A stretch of 24,350 nucleotides of DNA from Apostichopus parvimensis (Eukaryota; Echinodermata; Holothuroidea; Aspidochirotida; Stichopodidae), in assembly GCA_000934455.1 (NCBI GenBank), contig KN889191.1, positions 21,429 to 45,778 of the forward strand. Reading direction: 5' to 3'. A model generated the notes under the pieces. It had not been told where the DNA came from, made no database searches, and saw only the letters and a program-made list of their open reading frames with translations. Position numbers and translations under genes: made by a program. Each line of letters opens with the position of its first letter. Position 1 is the first letter of the stretch. Positions 10,301-19,735 of the stretch are shown here, piece by piece.

Positions 10301-13300
10301 TTGGAGTAGAGTTGAGTGGTTAGGAGCAGTGTGGACAATTGATACAGAGTCAATAGGTTGAAAGAGCCGAAGATGAAAATCAGAAGATCAGAACATTTAA
10401 AACTTACCCATCAGTTATATATACCTTTTTCAACTGTCCCTTCAAATATCTGAAATCGTAAGTGGTGATTCTAAGCTGAATCTTTTGTTTTTTACTTGAT
10501 TTGCTCAGTAAATAACTTGAAATTGAAAAAGTCATAAGTGAACGGATTACAAAGACTTGTCCGGGCAATGATTTGTTGAAGATCAAATTAATTCCTAAGT
10601 TACTCAATAAACTTCATTGGGGGAGGTTGGGGGGGGGGGGAAATCTTGTAGAATGTCTTAGTTTGATCTGGACAGTGCATGCATACATGGTAGATTTGAG
10701 AAGAATTGCAGATGTGACTAAAGAACACGGCTTTAATGGAGAATGTTTATTTTGTTCTGCCTTTTACAGGTATACGACGACAGGTGTAATGGTTATCTTC
10801 TCTCATGACTTTAATGATATCTGCCTTGAGTTCGCTAAGTGCATGATCTACACCAAGGTACGACGTGGAAAGTTCCACATGCTGAACGAACGTCTAGCAA
10901 ATGTTGCCTTTGGTCTGTTTGCCAGTGGGTGGTAAGTCCTTTGATAATTTTGCTTTGTACTTTTTGGGGAAAAAAAGTGGTAAACTGAGATATGTTAGTA
11001 AATTTCTTGTGATATTTGGTGCTTGACATGATGAAGAGGGACCCTTTAAAGGAATTGTCTGGTGGAAGATTGTGATACATTGTCCTCATAGTTCTTATTT
11101 TTCTCTTTCTAACCATGTGAAAATTGTCCCCATTCGACATTTTCTTCTTTTAGAAATCTGGTTTTCAAATTCACCAGATTCTCACCAAAAGAACCGTTAG
11201 TTCGAACGCATCAATTTGGTGAATGACGTAGTAGTGCAAGCAAATAGGCAAAACAAGCGACTTGAAGTTAGCACTCCCATTTTCGCAGCAAATACACTCT
11301 CGTGTGTACACGCACAGGTGATTGTCTATTATAAATTACGTACACCTCGCGAACGTACGTATACAGCAGCCTATGCCCAGTTGGTACATACATAGTGTTG
11401 AACATAATACACTCTCACAAACCACTGTTCATAAACTGTCCTTCGAAATCGCTGATATAAAATTCACGGATCAACTTTACAGTAAAAAGGAAGCTTGAAA
11501 AGTATTTGGAACATCGAAAGATGAAACTTAGCGGAATCGATGTCAGAGCAGAATGTAGTACCGAAAAGCTTAGGCTTTGCAGAACTGTCCGATTGTAAAC
11601 GTTAGAGTAGCCTACATGCGATCATTCTTCACATTGGAGCTGGACAGGGCGATGTATAAACAATGAAGTGTCTGCTGTTCAAACTTATCTTGTGTTACAC
11701 AAAAATCATGAAATCACTAATACACAACATATATGACGGCTTAACAATTTTCTTAAAACGTGTAATTTATAAGAAATTTACCGAAAACTAAGGAAGAATT
11801 TAATCTGTATTCAAATGCGGTTTTTGTTGTGATTACTGAATGGTATGGAGCGTGGGTTATGTCGCAATCTGCATTTGCCAAGTTGACGTCACGTTCTCTA
11901 CTGTTCAAAGTATACTTGATATATCCATCCTAAACAATTCAAAAATTGTTTCTCTGTCAAAGGCAAACTGAGCGTTCTCATATTTTGAAAACGTGTGGAA
12001 AATTATTTATCGTTTTTTAAGGTAACTTCTAGGGGCTACCAGACAATTCTTTTAACAGTTGACTTGTTCGACCAGTACGTTGGCAAATCAACATTTAAAC
12101 TGTTGTTTAGGTATTCAGGCAATCATTACACGATCAATGTCTTCAGGGAGTGATGACTTGTATGAAACGAAGAACGGAAAGTTGACTGAGGAATTACAAA
12201 TAAATTAAAAAGTTCAACAACCAATAATCTCAGGAGTAAAAGACCTTAGCCTGAGTTGGTGGCAATCACCTACGTAGCCATTTCTTTTCTGGGGAAGGAG
12301 GGTAGATATGGCCCTTCAGAGGAAATAATACTTTGTAATTAGTGTTTAACCAGGGTTCACAGCCCAATTTAACTCACTAAAACCCAGAAGGGGCATAAAG
12401 AGATTTCAAGAGAAATTCAGTGTTTTTCAATGTACAAATATATGCAAACGTATCATAGAAGTAAATGGAATACGATTAACTGGAAAATCACTATAAAAAT
12501 TTCAAAAGGGGAAAAGACACTTCTGTCAAGAACAGGCTTTAACTCCAGCGTGACCTTGGGGATTTGAACTTCTAACCGAGCTATCCAGCCGTTTCCTTTT
12601 GTTGAACCAGAAGTTTGAAAGAAAGATGAACAACAAAGATGTTTTTCTTTCTTGTCATTTTATGTACTCCGTGCTTTGTTCGCCTTGACAATACAATAGG
12701 TGAACCACTGTACGACGCCATTGTGTACAGTAATAATGACAGAGTTCCATTCAGTAGCTTCTGTTGCATCGTTCCAGTTTGTTACTTCCGGTAAAAAACC
12801 GAAGCCCTCATTTGCTTAGTCTTGATCTACCTACAGTATGAGTATGGAAGCCAGACATGGGCCATATAAATAGGAAGTCACATCTCAAGAGCAGACTGAT
12901 TAAGTTTAAGTTGTTTGCTACTAAGAAGGATGAAGAAATGCATTCTATCATAACTTTGACTACAGTTACTTAGCCATGTATTGTTAACATAGTACTGGCA
13001 CCAAAGTTTTTTTGCAGAAAAGACTTTTTTTTTAATGTGGAATTTTTTTCTATGCTCTTTTGTTTCTCCAAATGTTAGCATTGGATGATTTTTTTTGTTT
13101 TCTTTATCAGGATTTTGGGCAGAATGTATTGGTTTCCTCTGAAGACCTTATACTCAATTCTACCTCGTACTGCTAAGATCTACTACACAGGCCATTTACC
13201 ATTCGGTATTGAATTTAATGTCATGTTGTGGGCACTCATGGGTATGGATCTCTATTGGTTTGCTGTAAGTATAACATTTTTGGAGCTTATTTACATATTT

Positions 13301-14857
13301 TTTGGCAGGGAATAGCCCCTTCCTATTTTTCTCACTTTACTACACATGATTTTTATGGAATAGCCCCCCACCTTTATGTCTTCTTTTGAAAAAAATAATC
13401 TTAGCATGTAAGTCTTTATGCTGTGGGGTGTATTTGGGGAGTCCTTGGTTTGCATATTTTATTTAAGTGTAATCAGTCAACTAAAAAGTGAGTTCCCAGA
13501 AGAAATGTAACACTCACCATGGAGGTTTCTCTGCCAGAAACAAAAAAAAGGGGAAAAAAACATATGCTCGGTCTTACACGACATGGCATCATAACACATT
13601 TTGAGATAGATGCTTTCATTAATGTGCTTTGAATAAACATTGGCACCCAGTGTGTTCCATTCCCTATAGCTTCAAGTGGAATCTAAATATGGAGTATTTT
13701 GTTGCAAACTCCAAACCTTCATTGATCGCTGATGGGTAAATGCTCAACAAGGATATTAACGTACCAGCCCCAAAAAGTTTTTCCCTCCCTCTGGGACATT
13801 ATAGCTGTCTTTTAAACTCTCACTCTTCGTGAATTGTTCCGAAAGGGGGTAGACACTTGTCCGGGGATAGGAGGAGAGAGTGTCATGCCAAAAGTTTTGG
13901 TGCCATTATGGGAGTTTGGTGTTTTGCAGTGTGTGATAATGTGAATTATCCAGAGTGTGCGTTCAACTGTGCTTTCATCACTGCGTACCATTGGCAGGTT
14001 TAATTTGTGAAGCCCAAGTTTTTTGGTTTCAAAATGTGACCTTTTCTCTTTTTCTGCTTTTCAGTTCATTGCTTACTTCTTCATCAAGATCATAACGGGA
14101 CAAGTGTCGGAGATGGAAGACATCCGAGAAGACGATGAGTCATCAGATGACGAAACCTACAAGAACGGAAAACTAGTGGAAGACAGTGTTGCTAACGGGT
14201 AAGGACAATCATTGATGAGTTGAAACAAAGACTCTGGGTCCGTTTTATAACTATAAATAAGAATTTAAATCATAGCGGCAGAAGTCATTGGTAATAAACC
14301 CCTCAAAAGGGGTTTAATGTCATCTGCAGAAAATATGGTGACAATGGTCAGTTGGTGGGGGGCCCAAATGTAGTTAGTACAAGGATGGGAGGCCAAATAC
14401 CAGGAAGGGCATAAATTTGTGGAATGTGAAATGTTCGTCAAATGGATCTTCTTCGGAGAGCTATTTTACCTGGGTCTGAGCAAAGTTGGTTATCACCGTT
14501 GAGTGGTTGTGGGGTGAACAGAAAGTTTACGGGAATAAAGAGTTCAAAAAGCGTGACTCAGATCATGGTGACTCCGCTCAGATTCTCATTGCCCCATGGT
14601 TTATGCAGCTTAGTCTGTGAACGTGGATGATAGAAAATAGTCGTTGCAGATAGCTATTTCTTGAATCATTGGGCCCTCCTCTCCCTGGTCTCAAGAAGAT
14701 TTTCAAAAGTTAGCAGGTCAGTTTTTTATCAAGTTTTGCAACGGTTTTTCTCTTATGCAGCGTCCACCCTGTTGGCCACGCAAAGCCAGAAGGAGTGACA
14801 ATGAATGGGGATGGTCTGAAGCAGAGGAGAGTTCCAGTGGAGCCAACCAAAGAGTGA
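7161..14857 (+). CDS. CERS1: Ceramide synthase 1-like protein, six exons, 5' partial
   Basis: Spliced coding region join(7161..7320, 10041..10221, 10770..10931, 13111..13264, 14065..14198, 14761..14857), 888 nt, giving 295 residues and a TGA stop. All five introns are GT-AG and codon phases match at every junction. The product should be an ER multi-pass enzyme that joins a fatty acyl-CoA to a sphingoid base to make (dihydro)ceramide. Seen in the translation: FPESAW near residue 16, GSFY at 73-76, WRKDS at 89-93, the Lag1/TLC signature with HH at 99-100 and HD...D at 126-130, then RMYWFPLK at 172-179. The spacing and words such as GSFY, WRKDS and HHVVTL match CERS1 rather than CERS2-6. Vertebrate CERS1 is about 350 residues, so the N-terminal luminal part and first membrane segment are missing here. 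The C-terminal tail is acidic and serine-containing, unlike vertebrate CERS1. Subfamily call is from remembered family motifs. Confidence 0.93.
8459..8540. other. Two adjacent strong hairpins
   Basis: First hairpin: GGCCACCC (8459-8466) pairs with GGGTGGCC (8484-8491) over a 17-nt loop. Second: GTCAC+AATCCCC (8504-8515) pairs with GGGGATT (8527-8533) and, after a 2-nt bulge, GTGAC (8536-8540), giving 12 base pairs over an 11-nt loop. They lie within the intron, 12 nt apart. This may be a decayed foldback element or a structured RNA; nothing else distinguishes them. Confidence 0.55.
9133..9148. repeat. Near-perfect 16-bp palindrome
   Basis: CACCTAT and ATAGGTG are separated by GT. It stands just upstream of the 18-bp tandem duplication at 9162. 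Confidence 0.7.
9162..9197. repeat. 18-bp tandem duplication
   Basis: gttaccacatagcctatt is followed at once by the same 18 bases with only the last base changed (to c). A further ataggc motif occurs in reverse orientation shortly after (near 9213). Confidence 0.85.
9909..9975. repeat. TGTA/TACA microsatellite with inverted centre
   Basis: Runs of gtatgtatgt and tacataca alternate, so part of the tract is self-complementary. Imperfect (GT)n and TATG units follow. It lies within 70 bp of the acceptor of exon B and explains the low-complexity frames on both strands there. Confidence 0.85.
10041..10221 (+). CDS. CERS1: CERS1 coding exon B with catalytic HH
   Basis: Acceptor aacattctag ends at 10040 and donor gtgaga begins at 10222. 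The exon completes Gly54 and ends with AG, two bases of Arg114. It encodes WYPGKPV, a hydrophobic span at about 64-86 containing GSFY, the conserved WRKDS, and the Lag1 core HHVVTLALIALSY. The two histidines (residues 99-100, bases 10175-10180) correspond to the pair known to be needed for ceramide synthase activity. This is the most diagnostic exon for the CERS1 branch: CERS2-6 carry an RKDF...IHH version instead. Confidence 0.96.
10222..10769 (+). other. CERS1 intron between exons B and C
   Basis: GT-AG intron of 548 bp in phase 2. It contains a 12-base poly-G run (10629-10640). The last 200 bp are open in frame with exon C, but the peptide has no family similarity. Confidence 0.9.
10770..10931 (+). 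CDS. CERS1: CERS1 coding exon C with HD...D Lag1 motif
   Basis: Acceptor ccttttacag ends at 10769 and donor gtaagt begins at 10932. The exon supplies the last base of Arg114 and ends with TG of Trp168. It encodes the second half of the Lag1 motif: His126-Asp127 and Asp130, followed by LEFAK, as in HDxxD..LEFTK of vertebrate CERS1. These aspartates belong to the conserved catalytic set in the family. The remainder (KVRRGKFHMLNERLANVAFG) leads into the next hydrophobic segment. The intron just upstream is open in the same frame for about 200 bp, without similarity to the family. Confidence 0.95.
11046..12055. mobile_element. TTAA-flanked ~1-kb inverted-repeat element
   Basis: TTAA at 11046-11049 and at 12052-12055 bracket 1002 bp. 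The ends are inverted: left AGGAATTGTCTGGTGG, and the complement of the right end AAGAATTGTCTGGTAG, 14 of 16 identical. The interior has no transposase-like frame, so it would be a non-autonomous element inserted in the intron. It carries an 8-bp hairpin (11155-11162 with 11173-11180) and a perfect TGACGTCA at 11884-11891. The TTAA duplication fits piggyBac-like insertion. Chance pairing of 14/16 ends at exactly flanking TTAAs is unlikely but not excluded. Confidence 0.6.
12508..12592 (-). repeat. tRNA-like (SINE-type) remnant with A and B boxes
   Basis: Read on the minus strand, GGATAGCTCGGTTAGA resembles the D-arm and A box of a tRNA (12571-12587), followed directly by GTTCAAATC, a perfect B box (12561-12569). 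The anticodon arm is missing, so this is not a working tRNA. About 50 nt beyond the B box a TTTT run follows, as a Pol III terminator would. The layout fits a short tRNA-derived SINE or a deleted tRNA pseudogene. Confidence 0.5.
13111..13264 (+). CDS. CERS1: CERS1 coding exon D
   Basis: Acceptor tctttatcag ends at 13110 and donor gtaagt begins at 13265. The exon completes Trp168 and ends in phase 0 after Ala219. It encodes ILGRMYWFPLK, closely matching the R.YWFPLK.LY block of CERS1. A loop then precedes a hydrophobic span (residues about 200-219) containing LWALMGMDLYWFA. The loop between the last two membrane segments is the part shown in mammalian ceramide synthases to influence acyl chain choice, so residues about 183-199 are where specificity differences would be sought. 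Confidence 0.95.
13265..14064 (+). other. CERS1 intron between exons D and E
   Basis: GT-AG intron of 800 bp in phase 0. It holds two copies of ggaatagcccc (near 13309 and 13359) and otherwise nothing I recognise. Confidence 0.9.
14065..14198 (+). CDS. CERS1: CERS1 coding exon E: last helix and acidic serine tail
   Basis: Acceptor ctgcttttcag ends at 14064 and donor gtaagg begins at 14199. The exon starts in phase 0 (FIAYFFIKIITGQV, the end of the last membrane helix) and ends with GG of Gly264. ITGQVSEMEDIRE matches the LTGQV.ELKDLRE block that follows the last helix in CERS1. After it comes DDESSDDET (residues 242-250), an acidic serine cluster with Ser245 and Ser246 each having an acidic residue at +3, a casein kinase 2-type pattern. 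Tails of that type are known from CERS2-6 rather than vertebrate CERS1. Confidence 0.93.
14199..14760 (+). other. CERS1 intron between exons E and F
   Basis: GT-AG intron of 562 bp in phase 2. It contains a compact hairpin at 14295-14316 and a 62-codon open frame without similarity. Confidence 0.85.
14295..14316. other. Compact 9-bp hairpin in intron
   Basis: TAAACCCCT (14295-14303) pairs perfectly with AGGGGTTTA (14308-14316) over the tetraloop caaa. No T-run follows directly and no role can be assigned. Confidence 0.7.
14761..14857 (+). CDS. CERS1: CERS1 terminal coding exon F and stop
   Basis: Acceptor tctcttatgcag ends at 14760 after a strong pyrimidine tract. Joining to exon E completes Gly264 and gives 31 further codons followed by TGA at 14855-14857. 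The tail reads NGVHPVGHAKPEGV, then NGDGLKQRRVPVEPTKE: polar, proline- and lysine-containing, without a membrane segment. It does not resemble the short KDKRF-type end of human CERS1, so the assignment rests on splice phase and distance, not on similarity. A different reading frame in the same stretch stays open for longer (to 14985), but it is not in phase with exon E. Confidence 0.8.
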
Positions 14858-15087
14858 AGCCCGCGAAATGTCACCTGCGCAAAAGATCAGTTTTCTCTAC
14901 TGCTCTGGATCAAATATTACTTTCTTTAATTTTTCACGTCAATTCTGGGTGGGTAGGAAAATGTGCCAACTGGCCGAATTGTTAAGATGTCAGTAACGCG
15001 GTATCTTGTACCGAAAATGTTAAGCAGTCGTTATTTGAATGCTAATACTGACTTGAAGTGAATCATTGCTCTAGCTAGGTGGTTCAA

Positions 15088-15137
15088 AATAAAGGTTAGC
15101 AGTTGCCGAGCATGGACTAGAATGTGTGGAAAATAAA
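15088..15137 (+). promoter_or_regulatory. Early poly(A) signal pair
   Basis: AATAAA at 15088-15093 and again at 15132-15137, about 230-280 nt past the CERS1 stop. Sequence downstream is not clearly GT-rich, so use of these sites is uncertain. Confidence 0.4.
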
Positions 15138-16287
15138 GTGGAAGAAATTGATCTGATCGTAACCAAGAAAGCACTCAACCCCACTCTCACAACCATTACC
15201 ACTACTCCGCACCTGGTGGCCACATTCCCAAACCTGTACATATTCATCATCCCCCCCCGTAAATTTGTGAATCCATTTAAGATCGCGGTGTGCTAATTGA
15301 GCAATGAGAAGTAATCATTTGTGATGTTGATTGTTATTGCAAACCTTTTTTAATTTTTTTATTTAATTTTTGTCAACTGTCTGCAAAATATTTAGGAGTC
15401 TGGTCAAATTTGGTTGTTGGTGGTTGAGAGGAAAGCAAACGTTGGCATAACCAGCTAGCTCATCATCAGAAGTATTTAATCTTTTGAGAGGAATAGTCAT
15501 GCAGCATGCAGTAATAAGTCCGGAAATCATTACTGTAGGACCAAGATGGCTTTCGAAGAAATGCTGTATATAAGATTTAAAAAACAGAATTGCGTACCGA
15601 TTATAAAGGTTTCTTGCTTTTCATTTTAAAGATTTTTACAGCAGTTTTTGCATGGATTTTGGGTAAAGTGGCAACAACATTCTATACTAAAAGTCTACAA
15701 ACATGCAATTCATTAGCTTTTCTTGTCAAAATTATATTTCAAATAATTGAAGAAGAGTAAAAAAATATATATATTGAAAATAGCCTCTTTGCTTTTTGGC
15801 GGTAACAACTATTGATTAGAAAATGGTGTGGGAATACAACATGATCAGAATTGAATGAAATTATTGATTTCACCCCAAAAACTCATTTCAGTCAAGATAT
15901 CCAGCAAGAGAGAGTGTCTTTGATCCATTGCAATCATACTTTGACCATTTTTATGATGCGTTTGCTAAAGTCTGTCTGAAATTGGCAACTGTTGAAAGTG
16001 GCTGCAGACAAGGAGATTGTACTCGTTATGTAAAATAGTCGTGTTTTCATTACTGGATGATAGTCGCCTCTAGAATTGGTTCGTTGAATGTTAATGGTCA
16101 GAAAATGTATGCGGATATGTATGAGACAGGTCTTATCCTTTATTGAACACAGGCTGTCATTAGCTCTGTGTAGTTTGCAGTTTTACCAAGGAAAATCTGG
16201 TGCATTATCTTTCTTTTCAATTTGCTTCTCTTTAGCTTACAAAATCATTTGAAGCATAATTCTTATTGAATGCAATTGTAAATATAA

Positions 16288-16335
16288 GGGGGGTGTGGGG
16301 GAGAGTGGCAGGGGGTGGGGCAAGAATGGGGAGGG
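16288..16335 (+). other. G-quadruplex-type tract
   Basis: G runs of 6, 5, 5, 4, 4 and 3. The last four (16311-16335) have loops of 1, 7 and 1 nt, meeting the usual G3+N1-7 rule on the + strand, which would be the RNA strand if transcribed with CERS1. Confidence 0.75.
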
Positions 16336-17527
16336 TGGTTGTTGTGAATCTCAAAGGCTTACAATTAGGAGTTCTTTCCCTCCTTAGATTGATGTAGTCA
16401 AATAATACAAATTGCATGGCTTTAACTGTTGAATTTGTCTTTAGAAACTGATTTGATTACAAAAGTGGTTTTCGTCATAGCGTCGGCGGTTTCTCTAGTT
16501 CTCGACAGGGTCTGTGTCCGTTCAAAATGGGTAGACGAGTTTTGAGTCTTGTTTTTTTTTATAATGTGTTTTTTACTTTTCACTTCCAAGGCAAAGTCTT
16601 TTTTTGTTTAGCGATCGTGAAGAATAGTCGTAACTTTCCCACTTTATGACCGATGAAGGCGATGTTTTTTTCGACGTCTGAATCGATGGTATCGAGTAGG
16701 TCAGACCCGATGATGTACGCAGCAGCTGATGCAATCGAATGGCAGGGTGGATGGCCGGCCAGCTGTACATGCCACGGAACTTTCAATAGAAATTACGAGT
16801 CAAATGAAAACCTTGCAGTCATCGGCACTAACCTAGTCAAAATGTGTAGAAAAATTTGGAAATTGCGAAACGGAAAAAAAAAAAAAAGAAGCCTTCTTTT
16901 TCCCTCCCCTCTCTTTCGATGAGGAATTTTTGATTTGTAAATATTGAATATCGTGTATTTGGTATTTAGTTTGATTATTGTAATTTTTTTTTATATCTGG
17001 TCAATATTGCCTGACATAACTTTGATGTAATAATCAGTATTGGTAAATGGAAATTTTCTTTTTGCTCTATCTTCTTTTGTTTTCCTTTTTTCTTTTTTTT
17101 TAATGTTCTGTGATCTTTGTTGAGTAGCTTCACATACTTCATAACTTGTTTCGTAGAATCTACTTTTTGTCTTTGTCAAAAGAGTCGAAGGAACTTCAAA
17201 GTCTTGTACGAAGACGAGGTAAATAATTAGGCCAATAAAGTGTGCAAGAGAATGACTTTGAATGAATTCCAAGACAAAATATTCATTCAAGAATCGAATC
17301 ATGATATAGAAAGCTTTTGTACACATGTAGTTGAAAAGTAAACGATAAACCATATAGAATATATTGGTATATTAATGGCTGTCAGTGGGTAGATGTTCAT
17401 GAACTGAAATGTTCACAAGGCTGTTTGGTCATTCACTTAACCTTATTTCAGTCCCTGACTTATCTGTTTGGACAATACAAATACATGATCTGGCTTGTAA
17501 AGGTTCTTTCTTCAGGTGGCAATTAGG

Positions 17528-17541
17528 AAGAAGAAGAAGAG
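17528..17541. repeat. GAA microsatellite
   Basis: Short run of (GAA) units within purine-rich sequence. Confidence 0.8.
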
Positions 17542-18417
17542 CAAGACAAAAGGAAGGGGAAAAAAAACAATGTTGACAAAAACATATGTCTCCCTGAAAT
17601 ATGGTAGAATGACCTAGAAAGATAAATTAACCAATTCAGCCCATATTGGAGGTGGGACTCCGAAAAAAATAATACAGGGAAGCTAAATGATTTTAACTTG
17701 ATGACATAATGAGTGACTCAAAATTGTTATTCTGGACATTGTGTAGTCAGTCAATGGAATTTTAAGCATTTAACAGTGATCCAACTCGCTATCATCCTAT
17801 TACCGACAATGAAAATGGTGATTTCATCAGTGATGGATAATTCTCCAATAGGGTGCATAAACACATTGATATACAGTAATGCCTTATTAATTACTGGTCA
17901 GCTTTGCATGAATTAGTTGAGCCTTTTAAGGTCCCTAGCAACTAGGAATCAGCTTAGGCTGTAGTTAGGTGTCCATTCATGAAGGTCAGTAGTCTGACCT
18001 GATAGTACCTGCTTTATTCTTGTTGTTTCTAGTTTTATTCTTAAGTGGTTTGAAGTGTCTCACAATGATGCATGGTGGCCTCTGTTATCGTGCTGAGGTG
18101 TTAGATTGTTTTCCCTTTGTTGTGTGGCTTAATTGTAATGATGTCATAGTAGTTGTAGCATACATAATACCAAAACGTCTCTGATTCTTGAGGATATTTT
18201 CCCTTTTTTTGCGCTCATTTAAAAGATTTTATGAGCAATATCTAGGGTTTTTCTCCTTTCTTGATGTTTTATTATCTGTTTTTTATTTTTCCCCATTTAT
18301 TTGACATTTCATTCGGTTTCGTCATCTCTCCTAGTTTTGCATTTGTTGGTCTTTAAAACAAAGACGAGAGTTCTGCTGTTTTGTATTGAAGCTATTTGTC
18401 TGTAATATATCTATGTG

Positions 18418-18438
18418 CATATATATATATATATATAT
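18418..18438. repeat. AT microsatellite
   Basis: About ten uninterrupted AT units. Confidence 0.95.
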
Positions 18439-18621
18439 GTTACAGTTCCAGGCAGCAGATGGGTCAGTTTATTGTGAAATTACAAGGTTTGCACATGTAC
18501 CAGTTTTAGCACAAAGTGTTCCACCAACTATTACAACAGTGTTAGAATAGTGAATAGAAGACTCATTGACATTGTGAAGGAATGTGGAATTAACATTGTT
18601 TTCTCTTTCATCGTCGATTGC

Positions 18622-18640
18622 AATAAAAGTTTGGTTGGTT
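18622..18640 (+). promoter_or_regulatory. Candidate distal poly(A) site
   Basis: AATAAA at 18622-18627 is followed at once by a GT-rich run (gtttggttggttc), the usual pairing of upstream and downstream elements. If used, the 3' UTR would be about 3.8 kb. Confidence 0.45.
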
Positions 18641-19218
18641 CATTCATAGTTTTAAGAGAACTTTTTTTCGTTTCAAATTGAGAATGGTTGGTGGGTGGGA
18701 TGGGGGGGGCGGGGATGGATTAGCCTTACCTTTGTACAGATGTGGTGTAAACACATTTTTCAGTTTTCGTACATTGATCATATCATTACATGACGTGAGA
18801 TATTCTGAATGTCGCACTTTAGCAGACACAACATTAGAATCTTAAAAATTGATCGAGTAATTTTCTTCGATTTCTTTTCTTTTGGACTTTTTTATGTCAC
18901 ATTAATTTTAGGATGGCTGTCAAGCTGCACATTAGATTGGATAAATGTTTTTAATGTTTAAGAAAGCTTGAGAAAACCTGCAGTCTGTGATGTGCCTTAC
19001 TTGTTTAATACACTCTGGACTGGTTTATAAAGTCTTCTTTCGTACATAAACCATTAGCATCCATTCCCTGTTACAACTGCATTTCCTTTGGCATGGTTGG
19101 CAAGAAAATTTACATTTTAATATTTTTGACTTGTTTTTCACCTGATGCTATTTTCATATAAATTTATGTAATTATACGTGGATTTATGTTTGAGATTTGT
19201 ACTCTTCTTCTACTTCTT

Positions 19219-19735
19219 CACTGGTGTGTACGATACAGATTAGACACATCATTGGTATGTACAGTTAGGTTGATGTGTTATCAACGGTGTGTAGGCCTAC
19301 TGTAGACAGATACACATTGTTTGTGTGTTAGGATACAGGTTTACATACCATTGGTGTGTAAGGTACAAACATATCCATCAGTAATTTGCAAGATACAGAT
19401 ATACATATCACTGGTGTGTGCAGTATAGGTTTTGCAAAGTTATGATGTGTATGTTACTACTTTACCCATCACTAGTGCGTATGATACAAGTATACATATA
19501 ATTGGTGTGTACAGTCGAGTTTTCCATATTAATGGTGTGTACAATACAGGATTACATATCAAGGGTGTGTATGATACTAGTATACTAATCAATAGTGTGT
19601 ATGATCCAAGTAGACATATCATTGGTTTTTGAAGGGTGTGTATGTACTAGAATATACATTTACTAGTCTATGATACAAATAAACATATCATTGGTGTGTA
19701 TCATACAAATATACACCTCCCTAGTGTGTACAATA
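19219..19735. repeat. Degenerate 33-34-bp minisatellite
   Basis: About 15 units, each built around tcattggtgtgta followed by gatacaa.tatacata. Units vary by substitution and small indels. In 19432-19632 the period is 33 bp, so the translated frames show an 11-residue periodicity on both strands (for example GVYDTS), which explains the open frames there. The outer parts are more diverged. Confidence 0.9.

Larger units (their letters stand above)
10932..13110 (+). other. CERS1 intron between exons C and D
   Basis: GT-AG intron of 2179 bp in phase 2. Nearly half of it is a TTAA-flanked inverted-repeat element (11050-12051). A minus-strand tRNA-like remnant lies at about 12508-12592. I see no coding exon within it. 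Confidence 0.9.
14858..18650 (+). other. CERS1: Probable CERS1 3' UTR and 3' flank
   Basis: This stretch after the stop codon has no recognisable gene. The transcript end is unclear: AATAAA occurs early (15088, 15132), at 17234, and at 18622 where GT-rich sequence follows. Contents include a G-quadruplex-type tract (16288-16335), a CpG-rich patch (about 16470-16800), pyrimidine and purine runs, a GAA microsatellite (17528-17541) and an AT microsatellite (18418-18438). Confidence 0.5.

Noticed and set aside
10573..10769. In-frame extension upstream of exon C
   Set aside because: Similarity starts exactly at the acceptor, the splice phases fit at 10769/10770, and the extension contains a poly-G run.
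14755..14985. Longer frame across exon F
   Set aside because: It is out of phase with exon E; the phase-consistent frame stops at 14855-14857.
16573..16922. Overlapping frames on both strands (65-89 codons)
   Set aside because: They lie in the probable 3' region, have no recognised domain, and the + frame ends in a poly-A/lysine run. The CpG richness is kept as a finding.
16991..17353. 120-codon minus-strand frame
   Set aside because: Lysine/arginine-rich middle comes from a T-rich low-complexity tract; no domain or splice evidence.
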